Positions 7,490-7,900 of a stretch of DNA of 7,900 nt are shown here, in pieces (the first letter of the stretch is position 1; each line of letters opens with the position of its first letter). This DNA is from Bacteroidales bacterium. Its GTDB lineage: Bacteria > Bacteroidota > Bacteroidia > Bacteroidales > UBA7960. The position numbers and the translations under genes are program-made. The notes beneath the pieces are model-generated. The model did no database searches. It was not told where the DNA came from and saw only the letters and a list, made by a program, of their open reading frames with translations. Location: positions 1-7,900 of the forward strand of contig SLSG01000201.1 in the NCBI GenBank assembly GCA_007130545.1, read 5' to 3'.

Positions 7490-7497
7490 CAAATATA
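7490..7497 (-). promoter_or_regulatory. Bacteroidota-type -7 box for the GH127-like gene
   Basis: On the minus strand TATATTTG matches the TAnnTTTG consensus exactly. It lies in AT-rich DNA 48 bp upstream of the ATG at 7441, which would give an untranslated leader of roughly 40 nt. A good -33 TTG at the usual distance is lacking: the nearest is only about 12 bp upstream of the box, and a TATTT stands where it should be. The assignment is therefore moderate. Confidence 0.45.
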
Positions 7498-7656
7498 TCA
7501 TTAAATTTTCAATAAAATAGTGTTAATAATCTATATCCGATTTGCAAAAAATAATAGGCAGTTGATTGGGAGATCATGGGAAGTAAGCATGCAATCAGTC
7601 ACTATTAAGGCTTCCAGCACTTCTACGGAAAGGTAAAACTGTTATTGAACGGCATC

Positions 7657-7682
7657 CGTTTTTATTGACCGTTTTTATTGAC
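7657..7682. repeat. Exact 13-bp tandem duplication
   Basis: CGTTTTTATTGAC at 7657-7669 is followed directly by a second identical copy at 7670-7682. A weaker partial echo, GTTATTGAAC, lies just upstream (7641-7650). It is about 160-240 bp upstream of the GH127-like gene. It could be a paired binding site or a replication-slippage product. Confidence 0.7.
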
Positions 7683-7695
7683 GCATGCTTTTTTC

Positions 7696-7719
7696 AGGTC
7701 CGGGAGCGCAGCCGGGCCT
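7696..7719. repeat. GC-rich hairpin in the gene-free region
   Basis: AGGTCCGG and CCGGGCCT pair over 8 bp with one G-T wobble on the plus strand, around the 8-nt loop GAGCGCAG. A T-run (7689-7694) precedes it on the plus strand and no T-run follows it on either strand, so it does not look like a terminator. Its role is unknown. Confidence 0.4.
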
Positions 7720-7883
7720 TACCAGGTGGTGAGATTTGCCTTCGCGAAAACATTGCCAAACTATTTGTGGCCATCATTGGTCTGGGATGAAAGCGATTTC
7801 AAAACCTCAGCCAGGTTGTCCTGCATCCCATTTTCCTGTAACATGAAGCATCCATATCGCTGGCGGTTCGATAAGCGTTAGCG

Positions 7884-7900
7884 TCCGGATCCTATCCGGA
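7884..7900. repeat. Hairpin at the right window edge
   Basis: TCCGGAT and ATCCGGA form a perfect 7-bp stem around the loop CCT. It ends at the last base of the window, so the arms may be longer and any T-tract on the plus side is not visible. It may terminate a plus-strand transcript or be part of a repeat. Confidence 0.45.

Larger units (their letters stand above)
7560..7900. other. Gene-free stretch of about 340 bp, possible interspersed repeat
   Basis: No reading frame here has recognisable coding character. The longest frame on the plus strand (about 7678-7881) opens on a non-ATG codon, crosses a hairpin and contains no family motif. The stretch holds a 13-bp tandem duplication, an imperfect 8-bp hairpin (7696-7719), the palindrome TTCGCGAA (7741-7748) and a hairpin at the right edge. 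The GC-rich middle between AT-rich flanks gives it the look of a dispersed non-coding element, but a single copy cannot show that. No tRNA, rRNA or CRISPR repeat is visible. Confidence 0.3.

Noticed and set aside
7585..7690. AAGCATGC / GCATGCTT inverted pair (7585-7592 and 7683-7690) as mobile-element ends
   Set aside because: Only 8 bp, built on the common palindrome GCATGC, with no transposase and no flanking target duplication.
7774..7827. Minus-strand mini-frame MLQENGMQDNLAEVLKSL...
   Set aside because: Only 27 codons, with no ribosome-binding site or homology that I can see; cannot be supported.
7678..7881. 67-codon plus-strand frame in the gene-free right end
   Set aside because: Non-ATG start, reads through a hairpin, no recognisable domain and no visible ribosome-binding context; treated as part of the possible non-coding element.

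Overview
The window reads as chromosomal DNA of a Bacteroidota (Bacteroidetes) bacterium. The catalase-peroxidase is of the type seen in that phylum, secreted glycoside hydrolases and S9 peptidases are typical of it, the start codons lack clear Shine-Dalgarno sequences, and an exact Bacteroidota-type -7 box (TAnnTTTG) lies upstream of the largest gene. A finer placement (for example Cytophagales) would be a guess. All recognisable genes are on the minus strand, so they are read here from right to left.

7442-7900 has no convincing gene. It holds the putative promoter of the glycoside hydrolase, an exact 13-bp tandem duplication, and two hairpins. 4367-7441 encodes a secreted, modular 1024-residue protein: signal peptide, LamG-type lectin-like domain, short Ig-like linker, and a DUF1680 (GH127/GH146-type) beta-L-arabinofuranosidase domain with its zinc/nucleophile residues intact. 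A strong hairpin with a T-rich tail built from four tandem hexamers follows its stop. 4050-4366 otherwise holds only a doubtful 52-residue membrane-type ORF and an 18-bp-period direct repeat in front of the next gene.

3681-4049 is a complete DUF2200 gene of unknown function. Directly at its stop codon, in another frame, begins a 5'-truncated alpha/beta hydrolase (to 2989). Its catalytic residues remain but its N-terminal third and start codon are missing, so it is most likely a pseudogene. 678-2861 is a complete katG with a hairpin terminator behind it. 1-550 is the N-terminal quarter of an S9 (dipeptidyl-peptidase IV-like) exported peptidase that runs off the left edge.

The genes do not form an obvious pathway: one carbohydrate enzyme, one peroxide-defence enzyme, one peptidase, one unknown and one gene remnant. 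The hairpins between them and the spacing suggest separate transcription units. I see no new multi-gene system. The points most worth checking are the DUF2200/hydrolase junction, the architecture of the GH127-like protein, the small repeats upstream of genes, and the gene-free right end, which may be an interspersed repeat.
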